This document shows, piece by piece, positions 1 through 7,631 of a stretch of DNA of 64,000 bases. Position 1 is the stretch's first letter. The number at the start of each line of letters is the position of its first letter. Source of the DNA: Acidobacteriota bacterium (GTDB lineage: Bacteria; Acidobacteriota; Terriglobia; Acidiferrales; UBA7541); the NCBI GenBank assembly GCA_013289955.1, contig JABCYZ010000001.1:1-64000 (forward strand), given 5' to 3'. The notes beneath the pieces are model-generated. The model saw nothing but the letters and a program-made list of their open reading frames with translations. It was not told the DNA's origin and ran no database searches. The position numbers and the translations under genes were made by a program.

Positions 1-267
1 GCTCTCCAATGATTGTGAAAAAACAATTTTGTTTGTGGAGACAAATGTTTTCGCAAATTCGTGCGATGCTTTTGTCTCAGAACGATCTTTTGCGACATCC
101 GGCCAATAAGGAACCATCAATTGATAGGTTTTGCGCCCAAAGACCTGCAGGTCCACATCTCGCAAAAGGTGCGTAAAAAATCCGAGTAATTCTTCATCAG
201 CAATTGTTTTGGTGTGGTCGCAGCAGCCATCTAAGGTAATGTTGATTGCGAAGATTACCTTTCTCAT
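1..267 (-). CDS. Dihydrofolate reductase-like (RibD C-terminal domain) protein, partial
   Basis: The minus-strand frame opens with ATG at 267 and stays open to the window edge, so the C-terminus is missing (89 codons seen). It begins MRKVIFAINITLDG, the first beta strand and loop typical of the DHFR/RibD C-terminal family (YyaP-like). It continues with VFGRKTYQLM and a PYWPDV segment, the nucleotide-binding region of that family. Such proteins are NADPH-dependent reductases of mostly unknown substrate. No partner gene lies upstream. The fold assignment is fairly secure; the substrate is unknown. Confidence 0.8.
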   Translation of the reverse strand, partial: MRKVIFAINITLDGCCDHTKTIADEELLGFFTHLLRDVDLQVFGRKTYQLMVPYWPDVAKDRSETKASHEFAKTFVSTNKIVFSQSLES

Positions 268-586
268 TTTCACCTCGGATTGAGCAGCGTGGTCTTCGAA
301 CCTAAGTCCAATAACATTGAACCGCGCGCCATTGCAACACGAAGACTCGGTCAATCCGGCTCGAAGCGGCCGTCCCCGATGTTTGCTGGCTATCGTTGAT
401 CGTTACAGCCTGTGCCTGCTTTGTCGCGTGACCGGAAACTGACCCGCCACCGAGCAATGCTCAGCGGGGAACTCGAGACAAACGCTAAACGGGAGCTGCC
501 CAAGCACTGACTGTCGCGGCTTTTTGCGGGGTGCATGCCTTTGCACTGGCCACGGTGGCGATGAGGGATGGCTAGCTCCGGTGCTG
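268..586. other. Intergenic, no gene seen
   Basis: This stretch separates the DHFR-like gene from the 3' end of the Rieske oxygenase. Short open frames on both strands have no recognisable composition or start signals. I see no terminator with a clear T-run. Confidence 0.5.
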
Positions 587-1714
587 TCAGCCGGCTGTAG
601 CCGCACGGCTCAAGGCTGTCGTGAAATCCGCATGGAGCAGCCGATGGAAAAGGTGTTCGCCGGCTTCGCGGCGGACGGAGAGACGTCCGGCGACGTAGGC
701 GCGCGAGCCAAGCCCGCGCTGCACGGCATCACAAATGGCCATGTCTTCGTCCTGCACTTTTTCGCTGACGGCGATGCTTTCTTTGTGGCTGGCTTCGGCG
801 GCGGCCGTGGTGTCGGTGAAATAGTAGTCAAAGACCACGGCGCAGCGGTCCACGCCGAGAGGCAGCACCAGATTCGTGTCCATCACGCCTTCGTAGGCGT
901 TGATCATGAAATTGGGATAGAGCCAGAGATAAAATGCGCGGCCTTGCCGTGTAGCTGCGACGCCAACCTCGGATGACGAGTCCGACGAGAGCGGGCTCGA
1001 TTGCAAGCAAGCGCGTTCGAAATTTTCGATGGTGTATTTGGTGTATTCGATGACGCTGCTCAGGCCTTTGTGCGCGTGGGGCACGTGATAGCCCCCATCG
1101 AGATAGTTATCGACGTAGACTTTCCAGTTGCAGTTGAGCGTATAGACGCGGCGATCGAAGAAATGCAATTTCTTTGACAGATCGAGTGGTGCTACCAATT
1201 TAGGCACTATACCCAAAAAATCGAGCAGCGCGGCGCGCCCCTCCAGGCTTACAAAAACGAAATTCTCCCAGGTGTCCACGCGCACAGGAACCAGGCCATT
1301 TTTTGCGCGATCAAAATTAGAGACGCCGTCGAACTCAACCATTCCTTTCAGCGTGCCATCGATGCCGTAGGTCCAGCCGTGATAGGGGCAGCGGAACTGT
1401 TTCGCGCAGCCCTGCGCTTCGGTGACGACCGCGGCGGCGTGATGGCGGCATACATTATAGAAGGCCCGCAACTGGCCATCGTCTCCGCGGGCCACGACGA
1501 GAGGCTCGCCCGCCAACTCCGCGGTGAAAAATTGGCCATGACCGCGGACTTGATCCGTGCGTCCCACGACCTGCCACGTGTCGCTAAAGACGCTCGCCCG
1601 CTCGAGTGCCGCGATGCGCTCATCAAAATACCATGGTGCGGGAATCGTCCAGGCTACTTCGAGCGGATCGTACGGGTTATACAGGTTCACTACGTCGCGG
1701 AGGCTGCGATCCAT
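587..1714 (-). CDS. Rieske [2Fe-2S] aromatic-ring-hydroxylating/choline monooxygenase-type oxygenase alpha subunit
   Basis: The 375-aa protein carries the Rieske cluster ligands C89-x-H91 (CRHH) and C109-x2-H112 (CPYHGW). A mononuclear iron site lies in the segment DNYLDGGYHVPHAH near residues 202-215, which supplies the two His ligands. The DNYLDGGYHVP block resembles choline and carnitine monooxygenases more than benzoate-type dioxygenases, so a quaternary amine or small polar substrate is possible, but this is inference. GGAG lies just upstream of the ATG. No ferredoxin reductase or beta subunit gene is adjacent, so electron-transfer partners must be elsewhere. It is cytoplasmic and of normal family length. 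Confidence 0.85.
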   Translation of the reverse strand: MDRSLRDVVNLYNPYDPLEVAWTIPAPWYFDERIAALERASVFSDTWQVVGRTDQVRGHGQFFTAELAGEPLVVARGDDGQLRAFYNVCRHHAAAVVTEAQGCAKQFRCPYHGWTYGIDGTLKGMVEFDGVSNFDRAKNGLVPVRVDTWENFVFVSLEGRAALLDFLGIVPKLVAPLDLSKKLHFFDRRVYTLNCNWKVYVDNYLDGGYHVPHAHKGLSSVIEYTKYTIENFERACLQSSPLSSDSSSEVGVAATRQGRAFYLWLYPNFMINAYEGVMDTNLVLPLGVDRCAVVFDYYFTDTTAAAEASHKESIAVSEKVQDEDMAICDAVQRGLGSRAYVAGRLSVRREAGEHLFHRLLHADFTTALSRAATAG

Positions 1715-1826
1715 CCCTGCTCCTCTCAGGAAACGTAAAGCTAGAGGCGTGTCCGCCTGGCCGTGCTTGGCCAGAGCCCTCCAGAAAAACGGCCGGCCCT
1801 TCGAGCCATGCGCGATTCTTGAAGTT

Positions 1827-1913
1827 TGGTGCGGAAGAAAGGATTTGAACCTTCACGGCCTTTCGGCCACAAGATCCTAAGTCTTGCGCGTCTGCCAGTT
1901 CCGCCACTCCCGC
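1827..1913 (-). tRNA. tRNA-Leu (UAG)
   Basis: The minus-strand sequence folds as a class II tRNA. The acceptor GCGGGAG pairs with CTTCCGC (one G-T pair). The anticodon arm CAAGA/TCTTG encloses loop CTTAGGA with anticodon TAG (1877-1879). A long variable arm is formed by TGGCCGAAAGGCCG, the T-arm is intact, and CCA is encoded at 1827-1829. Confidence 0.95.
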
Positions 1914-2408
1914 AAGTCGGCTAACTCACTGAATTGTATCAGCTTCCGTCTGGTCGGTCACTTGCCCAGTCTCGGCTGTTTTAGCTTGCCTCCGGCTTAT
2001 CTCAATTTTCTTTGCCGCGTCCGCCAGATCACGCTCGGAGGTTACTACTCTTCCGGCCATCGCTCATCTATCTTTCTCAGAATCGATTTCGCATTTCTGA
2101 TCGCTTCTGCAATACAGGCTTCTCGAGCAGGGCACGATTTGTCGCCTATCTCCGCGAGTTTGCGAGCTGGTCTGTCAAAGCCCGTCCCCGTCCAAAGAAG
2201 TTCCGTTTAGTTCCGTTTATTCCCCCTTCTGTGGCACCTCCCGCGCCTTAAGACCCGCAATCGGCACCGCTGTCTCCTATTTTCGGGTGCCGAAGCTCTT
2301 TCTCTCGTGTTGGCATAAACCATTGAATCAAAAGCTTTTAGTACCAGAGAAGGCTCGTCTGCGACCGATTTTCTGCCGGAAGTCTAGAGCCACTTTGAAT
2401 GCCGAGCT
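1914..2408. other. Intergenic region upstream of the exosortase gene
   Basis: About 500 bases without a convincing gene. It contains a small tandem repeat, GTTCCGTTTA twice at 2200-2219. An open frame starting at 2287 overlaps the exosortase in another frame and looks spurious. If the site at 2409 is a sigma-54 promoter, enhancer sites for its activator would be expected here, but I cannot define one. Confidence 0.4.
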
Positions 2409-2424
2409 TGGCAGCTGTCTTGCT
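2409..2424 (+). promoter_or_regulatory. Sigma-54-like -24/-12 promoter of the exosortase operon
   Basis: The sequence TGGCAG-N5-TTGCT matches the RpoN consensus TGGCAC-N5-TTGCW at all but one position. The essential GG and GC doublets are exactly spaced. Transcription would start near 2435, about 33 nt before the exosortase ATG. Similar elements occur at 4710, 4809 and 6530. Confidence 0.6.
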
Positions 2425-2467
2425 GCAATTCAGGTGAGACAGGTCTGGACGGAGCTGAATCTACTCG

Positions 2468-3364
2468 ATGAATTCCGAGGACGAGGACTTGAAGCAAACG
2501 AGAACCAGACCTTCTACACTCGCCTCAGAGGGCTGGGTACAGGTCACTCTCCTAGGGGCTCTTCTGGCATTGCTCTATGGTCCAGTGATCGCCCGATTGG
2601 TTGGCCAGTGGTCCGAGGATCCGAACTACTCCCATGGCTTCTTTGTCCCCTTGTTTTGCGCTTGGGTGGTGTGGGCTCAGAGGGACCGGTTGAGGAATCT
2701 TCCGTCAGAGCCGAGTTGGTTCGGACTCTGGATCCTTCTGGGGGCTATGGGGATTTTGATCCTCGGCGTGCTCGGCGCAGAAAACTTTTTATCGCGAGTA
2801 TCCCTCTTGTTTGCGCTAGCTGGGCTCGTCATTCAATTTTGGGGATGGAAATTTTTTCGAGCCGTCTCCTTTCCCTGGGCTGTACTCTTTTTGGCATTGC
2901 CCCTTCCGGCGATTATCTTCAATGAGATCACTCTGCCGCTCCAGTTGTTGGCTTCCCGTCTTGGCACTTTCCTGCTGGCGCTTACAGGACTCCCTGTGCT
3001 GCGCGAGGGCAACGCGATTTACTTGCCATCCTTGTCTCTAGATGTCGCGGAAGCCTGTAGCGGGTTGCGCTCACTGATTTCCCTGGCTGCAGTTGGCGTG
3101 TTTTATGGATATTTTTATGAACCGAAATCCGGTCGCCGGCTGCTGCTCTTCCTGGGTTCCGTCCCCGTTGCCATTGCTGCCAACGGCTTCCGCATCATGG
3201 TGGTCGGGCTCTTGGGGGAATACTGGAGTCCTGAAAAAGCAGAAGGCCTTTTCCACACTTTGTCCGGGGTCTTGGTCTTCGCTGTTTCTCTCCTACTCCT
3301 GATGCTCCTGCATACATCGTTTGGGTGGGCGCATCGGCTGGTGCGGGTTTGGCGGGCCGCATGA
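2468..3364 (+). CDS. Exosortase (EpsH/Xrt family)
   Basis: This 298-aa polytopic inner-membrane protein (about eight hydrophobic segments) has the exosortase catalytic triad: Cys197 in EACSGLRS, Arg242 in ANGFRI and His263 in LFHTLSG. The family cleaves PEP-CTERM proteins at the membrane in a sortase-like transpeptidation linked to exopolysaccharide-associated surface display. A PEP-CTERM protein is encoded 1 kb away on the other strand. The last codons overlap the EpsI-like gene by ATGA, implying translational coupling. The Shine-Dalgarno sequence is weak and far (GGAG about 12 nt upstream), so the exact start is less certain. A sigma-54-like promoter lies just upstream. Confidence 0.93.
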   Translation: MNSEDEDLKQTRTRPSTLASEGWVQVTLLGALLALLYGPVIARLVGQWSEDPNYSHGFFVPLFCAWVVWAQRDRLRNLPSEPSWFGLWILLGAMGILILGVLGAENFLSRVSLLFALAGLVIQFWGWKFFRAVSFPWAVLFLALPLPAIIFNEITLPLQLLASRLGTFLLALTGLPVLREGNAIYLPSLSLDVAEACSGLRSLISLAAVGVFYGYFYEPKSGRRLLLFLGSVPVAIAANGFRIMVVGLLGEYWSPEKAEGLFHTLSGVLVFAVSLLLLMLLHTSFGWAHRLVRVWRAA

Positions 3365-4014
3365 AAAGTCCGATCCCCTGGCGACATTTTCTGCCTGCGT
3401 TGCTGCTAGTTTTTCTAACCGCTCTCGCCTTGCAGGCGCGCAATTACGCGGAAATAGTCACGCCCCGCAGGGCGCTCAGTCTTTTCCCCACGACTCTCGG
3501 GGCCTGGACGGCAAAAGCGGATATTCCTCTGTCGCCAGAGGAGCTTTCTATCCTGGGCCATGGCGATTTTCTTCTGCGGGACTATGAGCGGCCGGAGGAA
3601 TCTCCCCTAAATCTCTTCCTCGCCTATTACAGCTCGCAACGCTCTGGCGACACGATTCATTCTCCCCGTAATTGTCTGCCTGGCTCGGGTTGGGCAACAT
3701 TGAAATTAGGGCGTCTTCAGATCCAGCGTCCGAACGGCACGGCCATGATGGTCAATCGTTATGTGGTAGGCAACGGATCGGATCGCATGCTTGTTTTGTA
3801 TTGGTATCAGGCGCACGGGCGTGTAACCGGCAGCGAATACTGGGCCAAGATTTTCCTCGTTGAGGACGCTATCCGCATGAACCGCACGGATGGAGCCCTG
3901 GTTCGCGTGGCCATTCCGTTCGGGACCGTTGAGGATGAGGCAAGAGCAGAGAAGCGGGCCGTCGAATTTACAAAAGGCATTGCTCCCTTACTCGATTCCT
4001 ATATTCCGCAATAG
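3361..4014 (+). CDS. EpsI-like exosortase-associated protein (DUF3485)
   Basis: The start is chosen at ATG 3361, which overlaps the exosortase stop (ATGA). A longer reading from 3325 would only add residues encoded within the exosortase gene. The 217-aa product starts with a short charged stretch and one membrane segment (FLPALLLVFLTALALQA), followed by a periplasmic domain. The domain includes the motifs AYYSSQRSGDTIHSPRNCLPGSGW and LYWYQ, typical of EpsI/DUF3485. These proteins accompany exosortases, sometimes fused to them, and are thought to assist sorting or polysaccharide assembly; their chemistry is unknown. Confidence 0.9.
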   Translation: MKSPIPWRHFLPALLLVFLTALALQARNYAEIVTPRRALSLFPTTLGAWTAKADIPLSPEELSILGHGDFLLRDYERPEESPLNLFLAYYSSQRSGDTIHSPRNCLPGSGWATLKLGRLQIQRPNGTAMMVNRYVVGNGSDRMLVLYWYQAHGRVTGSEYWAKIFLVEDAIRMNRTDGALVRVAIPFGTVEDEARAEKRAVEFTKGIAPLLDSYIPQ

Positions 4015-4280
4015 CTTTCGATAAATACAGAGGATGGAGTTCCATCGCCGCTTCATCGGGAAGCGGGTTCTCAGTGGAGAGATTTCTTCGCACCCGGCCC
4101 CGACCTCCGCAAGGGATGATGCCGGACCAAGCGCCGACCGACGTGCCAACTCACGACGGGTTCACGTCTTGACCGGCGGGATGCAAGAGTCGACGCGAAA
4201 ATCTGGCCAAGCATCTGACCGATGGAATAAGAATCGTGGCCCTGGAAAGAAAGGCTCCGCGCAGAGTTTTGATGGGGCGG
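4015..4280. other. Intergenic between EpsI-like gene and convergent PEP-CTERM gene
   Basis: An open frame from 4034 to 4540 on the plus strand runs antisense through the PEP-CTERM gene and has no family resemblance, so I do not call it. No separate feature is seen apart from the hairpin at 4286-4307. Confidence 0.4.
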
Positions 4281-4307
4281 GAAAAGAGGGGTCAGCAAAG
4301 ACCCCTC
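4281..4307 (-). terminator. Intrinsic terminator of the PEP-CTERM gene
   Basis: An 8-bp perfect stem (GAGGGGTC/GACCCCTC) with a 6-nt loop is followed on the minus strand by TTTTC. It lies about 70 nt past the stop of the PEP-CTERM gene. Confidence 0.6.
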
Positions 4308-4375
4308 GGGTTGTGAGAAACAAAAGAGAGATTCGCACAGAAGAAATCCGTCGAATCACTGATCAAAAATGGATG

Positions 4376-4651
4376 TTACGCGCTCTTTTGCTTGTTTCGG
4401 CCCCTTCTTGCTGCCAGTCCCACAAGCCCTGTCCCAAGCAACAAGAGGCTCGCAGGCTCCGGCGTGACAACCGGCTTCTTATTAATCGGAAGCGGAAGGA
4501 TGGGATGAAATTCCGGAACCGGAGGTTCATTTCTCCTTAACAGGTTAATGTTTGGGCCGTTGTCGGGCTTAGAAGTTGCGGCTACCACGTTGGCACAAAG
4601 AGTCGACAAAAAGAGTACTGAAAATACGCCAAAGAAACGCTTGATTGACAC
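4376..4651 (-). CDS. Small PEP-CTERM sorting-signal protein
   Basis: A 91-aa exported protein. I place the start at GTG 4651 because AGGAGG sits 7 nt upstream and an N-terminal signal peptide follows (KRFFGVFSVLFLSTLCANVVAA). The longer ATG frame from 4738 would bury that signal and run through the promoter. After a short low-complexity middle (about 40 residues, Pro/Asn rich), the C-terminus shows the full tripartite PEP-CTERM signal: VTPEPASLLLL, a hydrophobic helix GTGLVGLAA, and a basic tail RRGRNKQ. It should be the substrate of the exosortase encoded nearby. With so little mature sequence, it may be a structural or marker surface peptide; its function is unknown. Confidence 0.85.
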   Translation of the reverse strand: MSIKRFFGVFSVLFLSTLCANVVAATSKPDNGPNINLLRRNEPPVPEFHPILPLPINKKPVVTPEPASLLLLGTGLVGLAARRGRNKQKSA

Positions 4652-4709
4652 CGTAAAGCCTCCTGGGGTCGACCTGGGACAATCGACGGCTGTTTGCATC
4701 AGTAATGGC

Positions 4710-4725
4710 TGCAATCCATTGCCCA
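4710..4725 (-). promoter_or_regulatory. Sigma-54-like promoter of the PEP-CTERM gene
   Basis: On the minus strand the sequence reads TGGGCA-N5-TTGCA, with GG and GC at the required 10-nt spacing. The predicted start lies near 4699, giving a 5' leader of about 48 nt before the GTG at 4651. The -24 half is weaker (GCA instead of CAC). Confidence 0.5.
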
Positions 4726-4736
4726 AGCTTGCCTCC

Positions 4737-4807
4737 AATTAAGTGCTTTATTATCTGCTGTATAGGGGCCTGTAAGGGGAAAACCTGAGGAAATCTCCCG
4801 CTTAATT
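4737..4807. repeat. Inverted repeat between divergent sigma-54-like sites
   Basis: AATTAAG at 4737-4743 and CTTAATT at 4801-4807 form a perfect 7-bp inverted pair. They bracket almost the whole gap between the two divergent -24/-12 elements. The pair could be an activator (enhancer) site; this is inference from position. Confidence 0.35.
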
Positions 4808-4808
4808 C

Positions 4809-4824
4809 GGGCACATAGTTTGCA
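4809..4824 (+). promoter_or_regulatory. Sigma-54-like promoter, divergent from the PEP-CTERM promoter
   Basis: GGGCAC-ATAGT-TTGCA matches TGGCAC-N5-TTGCA at every position but the first. It points toward the VanZ gene at 5274, with a long leader of about 440 nt in between. Either that leader is real or a short RNA or peptide is made here. Confidence 0.5.
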
Positions 4825-5273
4825 AAAAGATGCCGCCCTTGAAAATGGTGAAGCCGGGCGGGGAGCTGGCCTGGGCCCCTGAAGCCATGCTCCCTTTCTA
4901 GTTAGTCGTCAGGCGGGCCTTGGGGATCCATAGCGACTAGGGTCGTTCGAGATTCCTTGCTTGCTGCCAGCCGTCCATAGCTGACGATTGCTTCGCGCTC
5001 AGAGGACTGATTTGCCCTGGTCAGGAGAACGCTAGAAGACCAACGGTTCGTGAACGAAGTTTCTCGGCCCGCCTCTGAGAGATTCGCTCTACCCAGAACA
5101 AACGCGTCGAAAAGAGCAGACTCCGTCACCAGAAACTTGGCCCAGAGCCGCCTGCTCGAGCGAAGTCCAATCGAGAGACGGAGCCGCCTATCGAACTGAT
5201 TCCATCATAAAATGCATGGGTCAACCGATAGCGCCAAACTGCTTCAAGTGAACCAGGAAAGCGGGCAGAGCCA
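4825..5273. other. Intergenic leader region before the VanZ gene
   Basis: There is no ORF of normal size. A 23-codon frame begins at an ATG within 20 nt of the sigma-54-like site but lacks a ribosome binding site. The minus-strand frames at 4902-5320 look like noise. The stretch is a candidate for a small RNA or a long 5' leader. Confidence 0.3.
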
Positions 5274-6401
5274 ATGCGGGGAATCTTGCTGGCGATTTGT
5301 GCTGGGGTGCTCTGCGCCATATTGATCGCCGGACTCTGGCCGCTAAATCCGATTCCCTCGAATGAGGTAAGTCCGTTGGCCGATCAGAACGGCTTGGCAT
5401 TTGGTCGCGATGGCACCATATACAGCCCGAACGCATTTAAGATCGCTGCGCCCGGAGAAGACTCGTTCTGCAGCCTGGACATTTGGCTGATACCTTCGGG
5501 TGGAGTGGTGAAAACCTCAGTCACGATTCTTGCCTTCTATACGCCGGACAACCCCATGCAATTCAGATTGAAGCAATATCTCGACGAGCTGCTGGTGCAA
5601 AGGGATTACAGAGATGAACAAAATCATCTGAAGACCGCTGAGATCAAAATTGAACGCGCCTTCAGAGAGAAGGAAAAGATTCTATTCACCATCACGTCCA
5701 GTCCAAAGGGCACCGTGGTTTACGGGAACGGCGAGTTCAGGGAATCTTCGTCGCGCTTTGGCCTGACCTGCGAGAGTTTTGCCGGCCAGCTTATCGTCGG
5801 AAGCTCGCCCGTCTCCTACAACACCTGGCAAGGAAAACTTCTGGGTCTGGCCTTCTTCCATCAAAGCCTTAGCATGGAACAAGCGTCGCGCCACTATCGG
5901 GCTTGGTCTCAGGGTCTGAATCCGGTCGACTTCCAAAATGAGCGCGTATTCGCGCTCTATACCTTTGAGCAGGGATCGGGCCGGACCGTTCACGATGGCG
6001 CGGGTTCGAGTCCGGATCTATACATCCCCGGGACTTTTAGGATATTGCACAAGAAATTCCTGACTCCCCCTTGGGAAGAGTTTTCCTTCGATCGCAGTTA
6101 TGGTTGGGACGTGCTCGTGAATGTCGCGGGGTTCATCCCTTTAGGCTTTTTTTTCTACGCTTTTTTCGCTTGGGACCGAAGCCGGAATTGGGCCGCGGTC
6201 GCCACCATCGTCTTGGGCGGTCTCACGAGTTTGACGATCGAGGTTCTCCAAGTGTTCCTCCCCCCCAGAAGTTCCGGCGTTACGGACATCATTACGAATA
6301 CCCTGGGCACTATCGTTGGCGTGATTTTGTGCAGGTGGCGGCCGGTGCAGGATTCGCTCGACAACCTGCGGCAAACTTTCCGAACTCCTGGAAATGGATG
6401 A
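5274..6401 (+). CDS. LamG-like/VanZ-domain membrane protein
   Basis: The 375-aa protein has an N-terminal membrane anchor (MRGILLAICAGVLCAILIAGLWPL). A central exported domain (about 45-235) has concanavalin A/LamG-like features (LDIWLIPSG, GNGEFRESS, WQGKLLGLAFF, LYTFEQGSG). A C-terminal VanZ-like membrane domain (about 270-360) carries NVAGFIPLGFFFYAFF and PPRSSGVTDIITNTLG. VanZ domains were named from glycopeptide resistance but occur widely in polysaccharide and exosortase loci. Its place beside the exosortase suggests a role in exopolysaccharide or surface assembly. The fusion order (LamG-like then VanZ) is clear by eye; the function is inferred. Confidence 0.8.
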   Translation: MRGILLAICAGVLCAILIAGLWPLNPIPSNEVSPLADQNGLAFGRDGTIYSPNAFKIAAPGEDSFCSLDIWLIPSGGVVKTSVTILAFYTPDNPMQFRLKQYLDELLVQRDYRDEQNHLKTAEIKIERAFREKEKILFTITSSPKGTVVYGNGEFRESSSRFGLTCESFAGQLIVGSSPVSYNTWQGKLLGLAFFHQSLSMEQASRHYRAWSQGLNPVDFQNERVFALYTFEQGSGRTVHDGAGSSPDLYIPGTFRILHKKFLTPPWEEFSFDRSYGWDVLVNVAGFIPLGFFFYAFFAWDRSRNWAAVATIVLGGLTSLTIEVLQVFLPPRSSGVTDIITNTLGTIVGVILCRWRPVQDSLDNLRQTFRTPGNG

Positions 6402-6761
6402 GGGCACTCTGTTTTGGTTTAAAAGCAGGCACGAAATCCCGCCAGCGTGACCGTCTCTCCCGGCAGCTTCGTCCATCAAGCGTGCCGCCCTTGCCTCGGA
6501 ATCGCTGATTTTTTCAGGCGATGGATTGATGGCAAAGGACTTGCAGGATCCGAGTTTTGCTCGGGAGTTCTACCAATATCCGGGAGTCTGACCCACTGCG
6601 CTAGGTCCGTCAACGGGCACGATTGGGCTGGATTGTGCCCGGCGTCAGGAGCATAATAGCGACTCACGTGGTTTATCTTTTGGCCACCCCCGCGGCCGAA
6701 TATTGACGCCTTCCCCCGATAGGCGCCATCGCGAGGCCCCGCTGCGAAAGAGGGCAGCGCC
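6402..6761. other. Intergenic region before DUF3891 gene
   Basis: No gene of normal size. It contains a sigma-54-like element (6530-6545), an overlapping 20-codon frame starting at 6529, and an inverted repeat CGGGCAC/GTGCCCG at 6614-6641 with a 14-nt spacer and no T-run. Confidence 0.4.
6530..6545 (+). promoter_or_regulatory. Possible sigma-54-like promoter
   Basis: TGGCAA-AGGAC-TTGCA fits the RpoN consensus with one mismatch and correct spacing. It would drive transcription toward the DUF3891 gene with a leader of about 200 nt. It could also be chance, since no exosortase gene follows directly. Confidence 0.35.
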
Positions 6762-7604
6762 ATGATCATTCAAGAGCAGGGCGATCAGCTAATTCTGATC
6801 CGGCAGACCGACCATGCCATGTTGGCGGGTTTTTTTGCCCGCGCGCTGGGAAACAAGTTTTTCAGCCGGCCAGAACCCTTTGAATCCTTCTGTTTGGCAG
6901 CCGCGGAACATGACAACGGCTGGAACGAGTGGGAGCTGCTTCCGCAAATCGACCCCAAGACCTTCATGCCGTACAACTTCATGTCCATTCCCACCGAGGA
7001 GCACATCGCTCTTTATCAGCGCGGGATTGAACGGGTGGTCCGAGCGGACCGCTACGCGGGGCTTCTGGTCAGCATGCACTGTGCCGGTCTTTATGATCGA
7101 ACGCGCGCGACGATGCCGGGCTTCTCCGCCAAGTATGTCCGGTCCAACGAATCGCACTTGGTGACAGATTTCCTGCAGCGACTGAGGCTCCAGCAGTTGC
7201 GCCTCAAAGTCGATCTTCGCGCGGACTCGTTCATGAAGGCTTATGCGGATGATCATGCGCTGCAGGCGAATCTGCAGAGGCTCGAAGCGCTCGATCGTCT
7301 TTCGCTCTATTTCTGCCTCGCGCCTCTGGACGACTCGACGATTGACGCCGTCCCGGTGAATGCCAACGGCATCGAGGCGGATTGGGACCTGCAGCCTGCG
7401 GGAAACTCCCTTGTTACTCTGAAGCCCTACCCCTTTTTGAAGGATCCGCTGGAGATCAGCATCCTCGCGCGTCGCATTCCGAAGCGTCCGTACGCCGACG
7501 AGAATGAATTCCAAAAAATCCTGGCGCAGGCTCCTTATTTTGCTTTGAACTTCACCCTCAGTGCCGACGGAGCCCGCATTAACTCCCGTTCTGCGGTCGC
7601 GTAG
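6762..7604 (+). CDS. DUF3891 family protein
   Basis: A 280-aa cytoplasmic protein with the DUF3891 hallmarks: an N-terminal QTDHAMLAGFFARALG, then AAEHDNGWNEWE, and MHCAGLYDR in the middle. Conserved His and Asp residues (AEHDNGW) hint at a metal site, as in HD-like hydrolases, but no activity is established. GGGCAG lies just before the ATG. It is followed 28 nt later by the 3' end of a convergent transporter gene, so it is probably monocistronic. Confidence 0.8.
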   Translation: MIIQEQGDQLILIRQTDHAMLAGFFARALGNKFFSRPEPFESFCLAAAEHDNGWNEWELLPQIDPKTFMPYNFMSIPTEEHIALYQRGIERVVRADRYAGLLVSMHCAGLYDRTRATMPGFSAKYVRSNESHLVTDFLQRLRLQQLRLKVDLRADSFMKAYADDHALQANLQRLEALDRLSLYFCLAPLDDSTIDAVPVNANGIEADWDLQPAGNSLVTLKPYPFLKDPLEISILARRIPKRPYADENEFQKILAQAPYFALNFTLSADGARINSRSAVA

Positions 7605-7631
7605 TTTCTACCACATAGACCTTTTCCGCGT

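Noticed and set aside
1677..1907. 76-aa minus frame beginning MAELADAQDLGSCG
   Set aside because: It is a translation of tRNA-Leu, a well-known kind of false protein.
2287..2925. 212-aa plus frame
   Set aside because: It overlaps the exosortase gene out of frame; the exosortase has its full catalytic set.
4034..4540. 168-aa plus frame after EpsI
   Set aside because: It runs antisense into the PEP-CTERM gene, is rich in Arg/Lys/Ser without domain features and lacks a good ribosome site.
4825..4905. Cyclic-di-GMP riboswitch in the GC-rich stem region before the VanZ gene
   Set aside because: The core GEMM motifs are not present; only generic GC-rich pairing is seen.
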